Below, in pieces: positions 7,219 to 16,056 of a DNA stretch of 31,869 nucleotides. The notes under the pieces were generated by a model that had not been told where the DNA came from, searched no databases, and saw nothing but the letters and a program-made list of their open reading frames with translations. Source of the DNA: JAYWAM01 sp043782425 (GTDB taxonomy: Bacteria > Pseudomonadota > Gammaproteobacteria > Burkholderiales > Usitatibacteraceae); contig JAYWAM010000241.1 of assembly GCA_043782425.1 (NCBI GenBank), forward strand, positions 1-31,869, given 5' to 3'. The position numbers were made by a program, and so were the translations under genes. Position 1 is the first letter of the stretch; each line of letters starts with the position of its first letter.

Positions 7219-9423
7219 ATGCTGTTCGGACGACATACCAAAAACCCTATCAAAATCGCTGACAAGGGTGTAGTCGAGTGGAAGTACGCCGCCTGCGGCT
7301 ACTGCTCCACCGGCTGCTCCATGGAAGTGGGGCTGAATGCAGTGGGCAAGCCGGTGTCCTCGCGCGGGGTAGCCGACGCCGATGTGAACCGCGGCAAGCT
7401 GTGTTTGAAGGGCCTGTTCGAACATGAACTGTTCAACTCCGCAGGCCGTGGCGTCCAACCCCGGATGCGCGAACACTGGCACGACGAATGGCAACCCGCC
7501 ACTTGGGACGCCAGCTTGGACAAGTTGCACGATGAGATCGAACGCATTCAGGCAAAACATGGACGCGATTCTTTCGCCATCATCTCCACCGGCCAGTTGC
7601 TCACCGAAGAGTTCTACACCCTGGGCAAGCTCACGCGCGGCCTGATCGGCACCAACAATTACGACGGCAACACTACCTTGTGCATGGCCTCGGCAGTGTC
7701 CGGCTACAAGCGCTCTTTCGGCTCCGACGGCCCGCCCGGTTGTTATGAAGATTTTGAGCACACCGGCTGCCTGATCGCCTGGGGCTCCAACTTGCCGGAA
7801 CAGCACCCCATCATTTACTGGCGCATGAAAGAAGCGCAAGCGGCGCGTGACTTCCCGCTGATCGTGGTGGACCCGCGCGTCACCATGCTGGCGCAAAATG
7901 CACACATGCACCTGGCCATCACCCCCGGTACCGACGTGGTGCTGATGAACGCACTGATGCATGTTATTTTCGCTGAAGGGCTGGAAGACAGGCGCTACAT
8001 CGAGGCCAACACCAACGGCATCGAAGCTCTGCGCGCCGAAGTCGCCAAATACGATCCGGTGAGCGCTTCAAAAATCTGCGGCATCGACGAAGACACCATA
8101 CGCGTGGTGGCGCGCACTTTCGCTAAGGCTGCTGCCGCCATGCAAATCTGGACCATGGGCATCAACCAGAGCACGCATGGCTCCGACGGCGTGGTGGGCA
8201 TCAACAATCTAGCGCTGATTACCGGCAATATCGGCAAGCCCGGCGGCACTGCGCTGTCCATCACTGGCCAATGCAACGCGATGGGAACACGCGAGTGGTC
8301 ATCCTGCTCTGGCCTGCCCAATCACCGTTATCTGGAGAACGCCGAGGATCGTGATGAAATCGCCAAGTTCTGGAATATGGACCCGGAGTTCTTCCCAAAA
8401 AAACGCGGCATGTTCCAGACCGATATTTATCAGGCGATGGAGGCCGGTCAGATCAAGGGACTGTGGCTGATTGCCACCAACCCACTGTCGTCCCTGCCCA
8501 ACACGGCGCGCATCCGCAAGGCCATGGAGCAACTGGAATTCTGCTGTGTGCAGGACTGCTATCAGGATGTCGAAAGCGCCCAGTATGCGCATGTCTATCT
8601 GCCCGCCGCCACCTGGGCGGAGAAGGATGGCGTGATGACCAACACCGAGCGGCGCATCAGCCGGGTTAAGCCGCTGACACCGCCACCGGGTGTGGCCAAA
8701 CCCGATCTATGGATTTTTAATCGCATGGCAGAGCGCTTTAATCAGGATGCCAAGGTGATGTTTCCCGAGCAGGCCGCCGATATTTTTCTGGAAATGGGCG
8801 AGTTATCTCGCGGTCGCCTGGCCGATATCTCCGGCATGAACCATGAGCTGCTGGAAAAAAATCGCGGCATCCAATGGCCCTACACTGCCGAGCAAGTGGC
8901 ACGGGGCGAAGCACCGCCGAAAGGCGGCAAACGCCTCTACACCAGGGACGGCGAGTTTCGTTATGCGGATGGCCGCGCCAAATTGATTCCGCTGCCGTTC
9001 ATTGATAACAACGAAGCGCCGGATGAAAAATTCCCCGTCTGGCTTAATACCGGACGCTTGATTGAGCATTGGCATGGCCGCACCAAGACCGGCAAGGTCG
9101 CCAACAACAACAAGTTCAGCCCCATCCCCTTTATCGAAATCAACCCTGCCCTGGCGGATGAGCTGGGCATTCAGCGCGGCGAGTATGTGCGCATGGTGTC
9201 GCGCCGCGGCGATGCGGTGGCGATGGCGCAACCGACACAAAGGGTGCCGAAGAATATGGTGTTCCTGCCCTTCCACTTTTTCGACTGCGCCAACCGCTTG
9301 ACGCTGGGGCTGCTCGACCCGCATTCGCGCCAACCTGCTTACAAGCAATCCGCCATTCGCATCGAGAAGCTCGCCGACCAGAACGCGGCGGCGAAGCTGT
9401 CAATGGAAATGCGCAAGTTTTAA
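7219..9423 (+). CDS. nasA: Assimilatory nitrate reductase, molybdopterin catalytic subunit (NasA type)
   Basis: Reduces nitrate to nitrite at a Mo-bis-MGD centre. From the ATG at 7219 it is 734 residues. The N-terminal [4Fe-4S] ligands are Cys26, Cys29, Cys33 and Cys62 (CGYCSTGC and LCLKG), with the electron-relay Lys64. Cys155 in TLCMASAVSGYKRSFG is the expected Mo ligand, and this motif is NasA-like rather than formate-dehydrogenase-like. No twin-arginine signal is present, so it is cytoplasmic, and no C-terminal BFD [2Fe-2S] domain is visible, unlike NADH-linked NasA. The frame stays open back to 7105, but that part lies in the intergenic repeat; ATG 7219 has GAGAG and GGAAC upstream. The ferredoxin-anchor gene follows after 10 bp and is the probable electron donor. 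Confidence 0.93.
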   Translation: MLFGRHTKNPIKIADKGVVEWKYAACGYCSTGCSMEVGLNAVGKPVSSRGVADADVNRGKLCLKGLFEHELFNSAGRGVQPRMREHWHDEWQPATWDASLDKLHDEIERIQAKHGRDSFAIISTGQLLTEEFYTLGKLTRGLIGTNNYDGNTTLCMASAVSGYKRSFGSDGPPGCYEDFEHTGCLIAWGSNLPEQHPIIYWRMKEAQAARDFPLIVVDPRVTMLAQNAHMHLAITPGTDVVLMNALMHVIFAEGLEDRRYIEANTNGIEALRAEVAKYDPVSASKICGIDEDTIRVVARTFAKAAAAMQIWTMGINQSTHGSDGVVGINNLALITGNIGKPGGTALSITGQCNAMGTREWSSCSGLPNHRYLENAEDRDEIAKFWNMDPEFFPKKRGMFQTDIYQAMEAGQIKGLWLIATNPLSSLPNTARIRKAMEQLEFCCVQDCYQDVESAQYAHVYLPAATWAEKDGVMTNTERRISRVKPLTPPPGVAKPDLWIFNRMAERFNQDAKVMFPEQAADIFLEMGELSRGRLADISGMNHELLEKNRGIQWPYTAEQVARGEAPPKGGKRLYTRDGEFRYADGRAKLIPLPFIDNNEAPDEKFPVWLNTGRLIEHWHGRTKTGKVANNNKFSPIPFIEINPALADELGIQRGEYVRMVSRRGDAVAMAQPTQRVPKNMVFLPFHFFDCANRLTLGLLDPHSRQPAYKQSAIRIEKLADQNAAAKLSMEMRKF

Positions 9424-9433
9424 CGAGACCTCC

Positions 9434-11230
9434 ATGTTTCCCATCCGCTCTAACGAACCCGATTACGCGTTGCTGAAAGACCCCACCAGCCAAGCCTGCA
9501 ACCGCTACGGACAGCCTATCGAAACCGTGCCAGCCGGTGACGAACTGCGTGACAAGAGTCTCAACATCAACGGCGACGGTGCAATCGGCAACAATCCCAA
9601 TCGCTACAAGCAGCACGGTTTTTTCTTCAACGCTGACAACTGCATCGCCTGCCACGCCTGCGAGTCGGCGTGTTCGGAAAAGAACGATGTCCCGTCGCAC
9701 CTGGCTTTCCGTTCAGTGGGTTTTGTCGAGGGCGGCACTTACCCGAATACCCAGCGCCTCAACCTCTCGATGGCGTGTAACCATTGCGATGATCCGGTGT
9801 GCCTGAAAGGTTGCCCGACGCGCGCCTACACCAAGTTCGCCGAATACGGCGCGGTGTTGCAAGACCCGGACATCTGTTTCGGTTGCGGCTATTGCACCTG
9901 GGTGTGCCCCTACAATGCGCCCCAGCTCGACCCGGTTAAGGGCGAAGTATCCAAATGCAATATGTGCGTGGATCGGCTGGAAGTGGGACTCAAGCCCGCC
10001 TGTGTTTCCGCCTGCTTGGGCAAGGCGCTGGATTTCGGCGTCATTGAAAATATTCCAGAAGGCAACACTCAGGCAAAAATCGAAATTCCCGGTTTTCCGC
10101 GCAGCGACATCACGCATCCCAATATCCGTTTTCAGCAAACCCGCGTAACCCAGCGTGACATGCTGCGGCTGGACAGCACGCCGCTGAAATACCATCGCGA
10201 CGAGAGCACGGGACGGTTCACCCCTGAGCTGGATCCCAAGCATGGTTTTCAACGCCAATGGAATCTGAAAAAACTGTTGGGTTCGCACGAGAATGCCCAC
10301 ATCGCTTTCACCCTGTCGGTGCAATCAGCAATGGGCGCTTTCCTGATGCTGGTGTTGGGCGGCTGGCTCAACGTTTCATCGGTAACAGAATATGCTGCCA
10401 GCGCTGCCTGGCTGCCGACCCTGGGCGTGATGCTGGTGTTGATGAGCTTGGGCTTGTTCAAACTCAATATGCACCTGGGCAAACCGCAACGCTTCTATCG
10501 TGGTTTTAATAACTGGCGGCTATCGCCAGTGAGCCGCGAGATCATCGGCGTGACGTTATTTTTCGCTGGCCTCGGCGCTTATGCTTTCTTCAACCTGTTC
10601 CCCGCATTTCCCTTTGCTGGTTTGCTCAAACCCGTCAGTGCGGTGGCGGGATTGTTGGGACTGAGTATCGGTGCTTATTACATGATAAAGATCTACCGCA
10701 TCCCGGCGCGGCCCTTCTGGAACCACTGGCATACCGATGCTGCTTTTGTCGGCAGCGCATTCAGTCTGGGAGGGTTGTTGATTGCGTTGGCGGCACTAAT
10801 CTTTGGCGCATTGACGCCGAAACTAATTAGCCTGCTGGCGGCTATGATCTGTTTTGGTTTGCTGCTGGAAGCCATTGGCCTGCTGGCGCATGCCCGTGAT
10901 CTCAAGGCTGCGCGCAGCGAAGGCGCGGCCTCGTTCTACGAACAAACCACCACCTACGGCTACCCCTACTGGCTGCGCAATGCTCTGCTGGGGCTCTCCT
11001 TGCTGCTGGCAGCAGCCATCGCCGTTACCGGCAATTTGCTGCTGCTTGCCGCGCTGGTGTTGACTGCATTGAGCGCCGCCATCCTGGGCCGCGCCTTGTT
11101 CTACGTGCTGGTGATTCCGACTACCATGCCAGGCGCATTCTTCTGGCGCAATCGCGGCTTCGAGGAACATGCGCGCGCAACCGGGTTGGCGAAGATGCCG
11201 CAGGTGGGGGTGCTACCATCAATTCATTAA
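9434..11230 (+). CDS. Fusion of a four-cluster ferredoxin subunit (DmsB-like) and a DmsC-like membrane anchor
   Basis: Predicted quinol-oxidising, electron-transferring partner of the nitrate reductase, 598 residues. The N-terminal half has four cysteine groups typical of DmsB/NrfC subunits: CIACHACESAC (70-80), CNHCDDPVCLKGCP, CFGCGYCTWVCP and CNMCVDRLEVGLKPACVSAC, enough for four [4Fe-4S] clusters. From about residue 285 on there are roughly eight hydrophobic segments of the DmsC anchor family. In DMSO-reductase systems these are separate proteins; here they are one chain. No Tat or Sec signal precedes the ferredoxin part, so the clusters should face the cytosol, where NasA is. Co-transcription with nasA is likely (10-bp gap; ATG preceded by GAG). 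Another molybdoenzyme elsewhere could be the partner, but position argues for nasA. Confidence 0.88.
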   Translation: MFPIRSNEPDYALLKDPTSQACNRYGQPIETVPAGDELRDKSLNINGDGAIGNNPNRYKQHGFFFNADNCIACHACESACSEKNDVPSHLAFRSVGFVEGGTYPNTQRLNLSMACNHCDDPVCLKGCPTRAYTKFAEYGAVLQDPDICFGCGYCTWVCPYNAPQLDPVKGEVSKCNMCVDRLEVGLKPACVSACLGKALDFGVIENIPEGNTQAKIEIPGFPRSDITHPNIRFQQTRVTQRDMLRLDSTPLKYHRDESTGRFTPELDPKHGFQRQWNLKKLLGSHENAHIAFTLSVQSAMGAFLMLVLGGWLNVSSVTEYAASAAWLPTLGVMLVLMSLGLFKLNMHLGKPQRFYRGFNNWRLSPVSREIIGVTLFFAGLGAYAFFNLFPAFPFAGLLKPVSAVAGLLGLSIGAYYMIKIYRIPARPFWNHWHTDAAFVGSAFSLGGLLIALAALIFGALTPKLISLLAAMICFGLLLEAIGLLAHARDLKAARSEGAASFYEQTTTYGYPYWLRNALLGLSLLLAAAIAVTGNLLLLAALVLTALSAAILGRALFYVLVIPTTMPGAFFWRNRGFEEHARATGLAKMPQVGVLPSIH

Positions 11231-11304
11231 TTTCTTGATCCCTTAGTGGTTTTCCAATACTCTGGCACTCCCGCTTGCGCGCGAGCGACTACTCAGATGA
11301 TTGC

Positions 11305-12477
11305 ATGAAAAATACCACACGCCTTATCCACTCGGGCCGCGATAATCTTGGCGATCCGGCCATCGTCAATACTCCCGTCTATCGCGCCTCTACCGTGCTG
11401 TTTGACAGCCTTGAGCATATGCAGAGCGTGCAGGCCGCATGGCAGCGTGACGAGGCGGCGGCGACTTACGGCGTGACCAACATGCCCAATGCGCTGGCGC
11501 TGGAAAACGCCGTGGCGCAACTCGAAGGCGGCTATCGTGCGCTGAGTTTTCCCTCCGGGCACGCGGCGGTGGCTGCCGCGCTGCTGGCCTGCACCAAGGC
11601 GGGCGATCATATTCTAGTTACCGACAGTTGCTACGGCCCCACGCGAAACACCTGCGAACACCTGCTGAAACGCTTCGGCATCGAAAGCGAATTTTACGAT
11701 CCGCTTATCGGCGCTGACATTACGGAACTGATGCGCGATAACACCACGGTGATCTATACCGAAAGCCCCGGTTCGCACACTTTCGAGGTGCAGGACATTC
11801 CGGCGATGGCGCGCGCAGCGCATGCGCGCGGCGCGAAAGTCATCATGGACAACGCCTGGGCCACCGGCATGTACTTCCGCGCCTTCGAGCACGGTGTCGA
11901 TATGGTGGTGCAACCGGCGACCAAATATCTGGCGGGACATTCGGATGTGCTGGTGGGCCTGGTGGTCGCCAGCGAAGCCACCTGGCCACTATTGCGCGAT
12001 TGCTCGCGCGATCTCGGCCAGCATGTCAGCCCCGACGACAGCTTTCTTGCCCTGCGCGGTCTGCGCACTATGGGCGTGCGCCTGCCGCGCCATCAGGAAA
12101 GCGCGCTGGCGTTGACACAATGGTTGCAGCAACAGCCGCAAGTACAGCGCGTGCTTTACCCGGCATTGCCGAGCGATCCCGGCTATGCGTTGTGGAAGCG
12201 CGATTTTCTTGGCGCGTCGGGCTTGTTCGCCGTTGAATTATTGCCGTGCTCTATGCAGGCCATCGCCGCCATGATCGACCACTATGAGTTGTTTGGCATC
12301 GGCTATAGCTGGGGTGGATTCGAAAGTCTGGTAGTACCGGCGCGCATCAATCAATCGCGCAGCGTCAATCAGTGGAAGGGTGGGCCGCTGATCCGTTTCC
12401 ACGCCGGGCTGGAAGACGCCGATGATTTGATACGCGACCTGGAGGCCGGCTTCGCGCGCCTGAATGTTTCGCGCTAA
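11305..12477 (+). CDS. metC: Cystathionine beta-lyase family PLP enzyme
   Basis: Cytosolic PLP enzyme of the Cys/Met metabolism family; the MetC-type assignment implies cleavage of cystathionine to homocysteine, pyruvate and ammonia. From the ATG at 11305 it has 390 residues, the usual length. Visible features: N-terminal TRLIHSGR, the PLP-phosphate loop SFPSGHAAV, the aspartate segment MDNAWATG, the Schiff-base lysine in QPATKYLAGHSD (Lys207) and the C-terminal YSWGGFESL, which favours beta-lyase over gamma-synthase. A TTG start at 11275 is possible but gives a non-family extension, and neither start has a good ribosome-binding site. Its stop overlaps the next start (TAATG). A cystathionine gamma-lyase or methionine gamma-lyase activity cannot be excluded. 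Confidence 0.87.
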   Translation: MKNTTRLIHSGRDNLGDPAIVNTPVYRASTVLFDSLEHMQSVQAAWQRDEAAATYGVTNMPNALALENAVAQLEGGYRALSFPSGHAAVAAALLACTKAGDHILVTDSCYGPTRNTCEHLLKRFGIESEFYDPLIGADITELMRDNTTVIYTESPGSHTFEVQDIPAMARAAHARGAKVIMDNAWATGMYFRAFEHGVDMVVQPATKYLAGHSDVLVGLVVASEATWPLLRDCSRDLGQHVSPDDSFLALRGLRTMGVRLPRHQESALALTQWLQQQPQVQRVLYPALPSDPGYALWKRDFLGASGLFAVELLPCSMQAIAAMIDHYELFGIGYSWGGFESLVVPARINQSRSVNQWKGGPLIRFHAGLEDADDLIRDLEAGFARLNVSR

Positions 12478-13379
12478 TGTCAATTTCCCCTGAGCCTCTC
12501 GCGGCATTCATCGCCGCCGCCACCGGCAGCGGCTTTCGCGTGGCAGCGACACAAGCCATTGCCAGCGGCTCCAAATGGCGCGCGCTGCGCATTGATAATG
12601 CCAACAGCGCAACGCCGCCGCAGGTGTTTGCCAAGATCGGCGACGCCGCTGCACTCGCAGTATTCGAGGCGGAGCGCGATGGTTTGGAACTTTTACGCAG
12701 CGCCAACAGCGCGCTGCGCATTCCGCGCGTCATAGCCTGTGGTGAGGTAGCTGAACAATCGCTGCTGATACTCGAATGGCTAGACCTCAAGCCTCTGGTC
12801 GCGCACAGCGGCGCCGCGCTCGGCAGCGCGCTCGCAGATGTGCACCGCGCACGCGCCGATAAGTTTGGTTTGGAGCGCGATAATTTCATCGGCGCTACAG
12901 TGCAGGTCAATACACGGGAAAACGATTGGGTGACGTTCTGGCAACATCATCGCCTGCACTATCAACTCCGTCTTGCCGCGAAAAACCGCTACCCTTCGCG
13001 CCTCATCAATCGCGGCGAACGGCTGGTGGAGGATTGCGCAGGCTTCTTCCAAAGTTATCGCCCACAAGCCTCACTGCTGCACGGCGATGCCTGGGCCGGA
13101 AACGTAGCGGCGGATGCTGCGGGAACGCCAGTCATGTTCGACCCCGCCGCATATTACGGCGACCGCGAGACGGATTTGGCGATGAGCGAATTATTCGGTG
13201 GTTACCCAAATGATTTTTACGCGGCGTATCGCAACGCCTGGCCGCTCGATGATGGCTACGCGGTACGCAAACAGCTTTACAACCTTTATCACATCCTCAA
13301 TCACGCCAACCTATTCGCCGGAGATTACGTGCGCCAGGCCGAGCGCATGATTGAAGCGTTGCTGGCCGAGTTAGCTTAA
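12477..13379 (+). CDS. Fructosamine/ketosamine kinase family protein
   Basis: A 300-residue member of the fructosamine-3-kinase/YniA family, which phosphorylates sugar-derived amines on glycated proteins or small molecules so that the adduct falls off. Visible: the ATP-site lysine (about Lys53, FAKIG), catalytic HGDAWAGN (202-209), metal-binding FDPAAYYGDRETDLAM (221-236), and the FGGYPNDFYAAY segment typical of the family. The ATG overlaps the metC stop by one base, so the two are translated from one message. The link to metC has no obvious biochemical reason. The protein is expected in the cytosol. Confidence 0.88.
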   Translation: MSISPEPLAAFIAAATGSGFRVAATQAIASGSKWRALRIDNANSATPPQVFAKIGDAAALAVFEAERDGLELLRSANSALRIPRVIACGEVAEQSLLILEWLDLKPLVAHSGAALGSALADVHRARADKFGLERDNFIGATVQVNTRENDWVTFWQHHRLHYQLRLAAKNRYPSRLINRGERLVEDCAGFFQSYRPQASLLHGDAWAGNVAADAAGTPVMFDPAAYYGDRETDLAMSELFGGYPNDFYAAYRNAWPLDDGYAVRKQLYNLYHILNHANLFAGDYVRQAERMIEALLAELA

Positions 13380-13522
13380 GCATTTATTTTTTCGAGTTGC
13401 TCTACCCCCGATTGCGTCATGAGCAGTTACAAACTTTTACAGAATAGAGGCTTGCACAATCACAGAGGGATGATTACTCTGACTCGAATCATCCATTTTA
13501 GCACATACATCCCCCACACTTT

Positions 13523-14593
13523 ATGATGACCTTAAGCCCTCGCATAACTTTGCGCCCGCCATTGCGCCGTCTTGTGCTTAGCCTTGCATTGCTAGTAAGC
13601 GCCTGCGGCGGCGGTTCCGGCGGCGATACTTCGCCAGCGCCAGATCTACCCGTATCTCCGGTGCAAGTTTCGAAGGTTTTTGCGCTGATGGACGTTGGCG
13701 ATTCAACAGCGCTGCTCGATAGTTTCGCCGCACGGGAGACGGTCGATGGACTTGCTTTACGTACATCGTGGGGGATGCTGGAGCCGCAAGACGGCGTCTA
13801 CGAATGGAGCACGCTAGACGCTGCCTTCGACACGGCGCGCGCGCGTGGCAAACAAGTGACGCTGCATATCGGCGCATCCTCCCTCGGCGTGCCGCGCTGG
13901 CTGGCCGCGTTGGGCGTCGCCATGTACACGTACACCACGCCGATGGGCGCGGCGGTTACAGAGCCACTTCCCTGGGACGCCATTTACATTTCACGCTACA
14001 CACGCTTTGTGGCGGCGCTTGCCGCGCACATGCAGACGCGCGGCGACACCAGCCTGCTTTATGCCGTATCGGACGGCGTCCCGGTGGCGGAAATGTCTAT
14101 CGTCGGTTGCCGTAACGGCATACTGAGCGGCGGCACTCCATACAGTCGCAGCAGCTATCTGAATGCATGGAAAACTACCATCGACGCGCATGCAGCGGCC
14201 TTCCCGGAGCCCAGGCTGTTCATTTCTTCCCCCATCGCCATCATCTGCATACCTGACAATGACGGCAAAGCGTTTTATACCGAAGTGATGAACTACGCGC
14301 TGGAAAAAAGCGCAAAAGCCACGGTATTTGCGGCCGATCTGAACGCGCTGGGAAGTGCGCGCCTGGCGCAGGTCGATGCGTCGATCAGCACGCGCGCCGC
14401 CATCGCCTTCCAGATGATCTGGTCAGCCACCAACGACACGCAAAATCGTATGCAAGGCGCCCTCAAGGATGCGCTGTGCAAAGGCATCGGTAACGGGGCA
14501 CGCTATTTTGAGATATACAAAGTGGATATTTCAAGCTCGGATGCCGCTATACAAGATGCGATTCAACGCGCGCGCGCCGCTCAGCCATGCTGA
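13523..14593 (+). CDS. Lipoprotein with a glycoside-hydrolase-like (TIM-barrel) domain
   Basis: A 356-residue exported lipoprotein of unknown substrate. The signal peptide has Arg residues at 11-16, a hydrophobic core and lipobox LVSAC with Cys28, followed by a glycine-rich linker (GGGSGG). The region around residues 70-120 (VDGLALRTSWGMLEPQDG, then a YEW segment and VTLHIG) looks like the opening strands of clan GH-A barrels, in which YxW and a strand-end pattern of this kind recur. I cannot point to an unambiguous catalytic Glu pair. It is flanked by 143 bp upstream with no visible promoter and by the remnant flavoprotein on the other strand. Two ATG codons in tandem (13523, 13526) are equally good starts; no ribosome-binding site stands out. 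Confidence 0.65.
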   Translation: MMTLSPRITLRPPLRRLVLSLALLVSACGGGSGGDTSPAPDLPVSPVQVSKVFALMDVGDSTALLDSFAARETVDGLALRTSWGMLEPQDGVYEWSTLDAAFDTARARGKQVTLHIGASSLGVPRWLAALGVAMYTYTTPMGAAVTEPLPWDAIYISRYTRFVAALAAHMQTRGDTSLLYAVSDGVPVAEMSIVGCRNGILSGGTPYSRSSYLNAWKTTIDAHAAAFPEPRLFISSPIAIICIPDNDGKAFYTEVMNYALEKSAKATVFAADLNALGSARLAQVDASISTRAAIAFQMIWSATNDTQNRMQGALKDALCKGIGNGARYFEIYKVDISSSDAAIQDAIQRARAAQPC

Positions 14594-14630
14594 AAAATAA
14601 AAATCACCATGCCGATTCTATGTTTGACCA

Positions 14631-14797
14631 CTAGAACCACTTGAAGAGCCAGTATTTTTCGTATGCTACTTTGCCCAGATGCATTAGCAAGCTGGGTTGC
14701 TTGAGGTTAGTCTGCGGCGCTGGGTCGGCGTAGAAGTTGCCGCCACCGTGCCGCCGATTCCGTCACCGAGGACAAGGACAGTTTTTCCGTGTGTCAT
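14631..14797 (-). pseudogene. Remnant of an SQR-like FAD-dependent oxidoreductase gene, internally deleted
   Basis: On the minus strand an ATG at 14797 opens with MTHGKTVLVLGDGIGG, the dinucleotide-binding start of the sulfide:quinone oxidoreductase/flavocytochrome family. After about 19 codons the frame changes. A different frame then reads GGNFYADPAPQTNLKQPS and ends with GKVAYEKYWLFKWF and a TAG at 14631-14633, which is what the C-terminus of such flavoproteins looks like. The roughly 350 central codons are missing. The junction lies in a GGCGGC-rich stretch near 14743-14755, so deletion between short repeats is plausible. It starts 9 bp after the dsrE stop, in the last position of the sulfur-type operon. 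Confidence 0.7.
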
Positions 14798-14806
14798 GGC
14801 AGCTCC

Positions 14807-15157
14807 TTAAAATGTGATCACTTTGTCGCCCCACTGGGTCCACGCGGTCAGTTCAGCCAGGGTGCTTTTATGGGTTCCCTCGATGAGTTCTGCTTCGGTC
14901 ATCCCGCGCGCGTCCATGCAGGTGCCGCACACGCCGACTGCGCCGCCATTGCGCAGCACGCGAGCGAGCATCACCTGGATGTTGTAGAAACCCTCGGGAA
15001 CCTTTTGGCCGTTCTTGGCGCAAGAGGCGGCATCGCCGATCAGGAAGACTTTGACTTCTTCGCCTTGCACCTTCGACAGCGATCCCGCCAGGCGCAGGCC
15101 GTTGTAGTTGCGTTCGCTGCCGTAAGGCGCATCGTTTAGGATGAACAGAGTTTTCAT
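14807..15157 (-). CDS. DsrE family protein
   Basis: A 116-residue DsrE/F-like (YchN-type) small protein; relatives bind or relay sulfur as oligomers in the cytosol. It opens with MKTLFILNDAPYGSERNYNG and carries Cys46 in GDAASC and a CGTC pair (Cys77, Cys80) in GVCGTCMDARG, the positions at which relatives hold persulfide. Its ATG overlaps the stop of the sterol-desaturase gene by 4 bp, so it is the second gene of that operon, and a decayed flavoprotein gene follows. Neighbours (ArsR-rhodanese regulator, SQR-like remnant) suggest a role in sulfide or reactive sulfur handling. That role is inferred from context. Confidence 0.87.
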   Translation of the reverse strand: MKTLFILNDAPYGSERNYNGLRLAGSLSKVQGEEVKVFLIGDAASCAKNGQKVPEGFYNIQVMLARVLRNGGAVGVCGTCMDARGMTEAELIEGTHKSTLAELTAWTQWGDKVITF

Positions 15158-15999
15158 GGTCTCACCTCATGTTGTGGGCCGATGGAGTAGCCGCCGCTCC
15201 CGCTATGGAATGGCTGTAGCAGCATCCGCTCGAGCCGCAGTTCGCGCGGCGAACGGAACTGCTCGATGCCTATTGTCATCGCACCATGGCCGGCTTGCGG
15301 CTGCGCGCGGTAGGTGCCGAACAGGCGGTCCCACCAGGGCAGGTTGAAACCAAAGTTGCTATTGGTCTCGCGCGCCTCGATGGAGTGGTGAACGCGATGC
15401 ATGTCGGGTGTCACGACCAGCCAGCGCGCGATCCGGTCGACCGCCGCCGGGATACGCACGTTGCCGTGGTTGAACATCGCCGTGGCGTTAAGCAGAATTT
15501 CGAACACCAGCACCGCGACCAGCGGCGGGCCCAGCAGCAGAATCATGGCGAATTTGATGAGCATCGACAGCAGAATCTCGATGGGATGAAAGCGCGCGCC
15601 GGTGGTTACATCAAAATCCAGGTCCGCATGGTGTACGCGGTGCAGGCGCCAGAGCAGCGGCACGGCATGAAACATCAGGTGCTGTAGATAGATCGCCAGA
15701 TCGAGCGCCAGGATTGTCAGCACCAGCGCCAGCGGAAACGGGATGTCGATGAGATTGAACACGCCCATGCTGTGTTGCGCAGTAAATGCGGCGACGCCAA
15801 TTGCCGCAGCCGGGAAAAGCGCGCGCACAACGATGCTGTTAATCGCCGTCAGCGCGAGGTTGTTGGTCCAGCGCAGCGCCTTGTTTTGCTGCAAAGCGCG
15901 GCGCGGCGCCACGATCTCCCATGCCGCCATGATGGCGAAGATGGCGAAGAAGAAAGCGAGCCGCATCGGAGTCTCATAAGTCTGGATAATAGTGTTCAT
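15154..15999 (-). CDS. Sterol desaturase / fatty acid hydroxylase family membrane protein
   Basis: A 281-residue integral membrane di-iron enzyme of the fatty acid hydroxylase superfamily. Its histidine boxes are visible: HLMFH, HRVHHADLD and, later, HRVHHSIEARETNSNFG with a trailing WWDRLFGTY block. At least four hydrophobic segments lie in the first 150 residues. Bacterial members hydroxylate or desaturate lipids with oxygen; the substrate here is unknown. It is the first gene of the operon with dsrE and reads away from the ArsR-rhodanese regulator, with the palindrome at 16057-16078 in the shared promoter. Pairing of this family with dsrE and an ArsR-rhodanese gene recurs in proteobacteria. 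Confidence 0.86.
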   Translation of the reverse strand: MNTIIQTYETPMRLAFFFAIFAIMAAWEIVAPRRALQQNKALRWTNNLALTAINSIVVRALFPAAAIGVAAFTAQHSMGVFNLIDIPFPLALVLTILALDLAIYLQHLMFHAVPLLWRLHRVHHADLDFDVTTGARFHPIEILLSMLIKFAMILLLGPPLVAVLVFEILLNATAMFNHGNVRIPAAVDRIARWLVVTPDMHRVHHSIEARETNSNFGFNLPWWDRLFGTYRAQPQAGHGAMTIGIEQFRSPRELRLERMLLQPFHSGSGGYSIGPQHEVRP

Positions 16000-16056
16000 A
16001 ATTTGTGGGTGCGCCTGGCTGACGACTGAGTTTGCTGGGTATGGAAATTGTGCTAG

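Noticed and set aside
11263..11278. A sigma-54-like TGGCAC and TTGC pair upstream of metC
   Set aside because: The GG and GC are separated by 11 bases instead of 10, which abolishes sigma-54 recognition in most cases; there are no NtrC-like sites nearby.
13380..13405. T-rich stretch after the fructosamine-kinase-family gene as a terminator
   Set aside because: No GC stem precedes the T-run.
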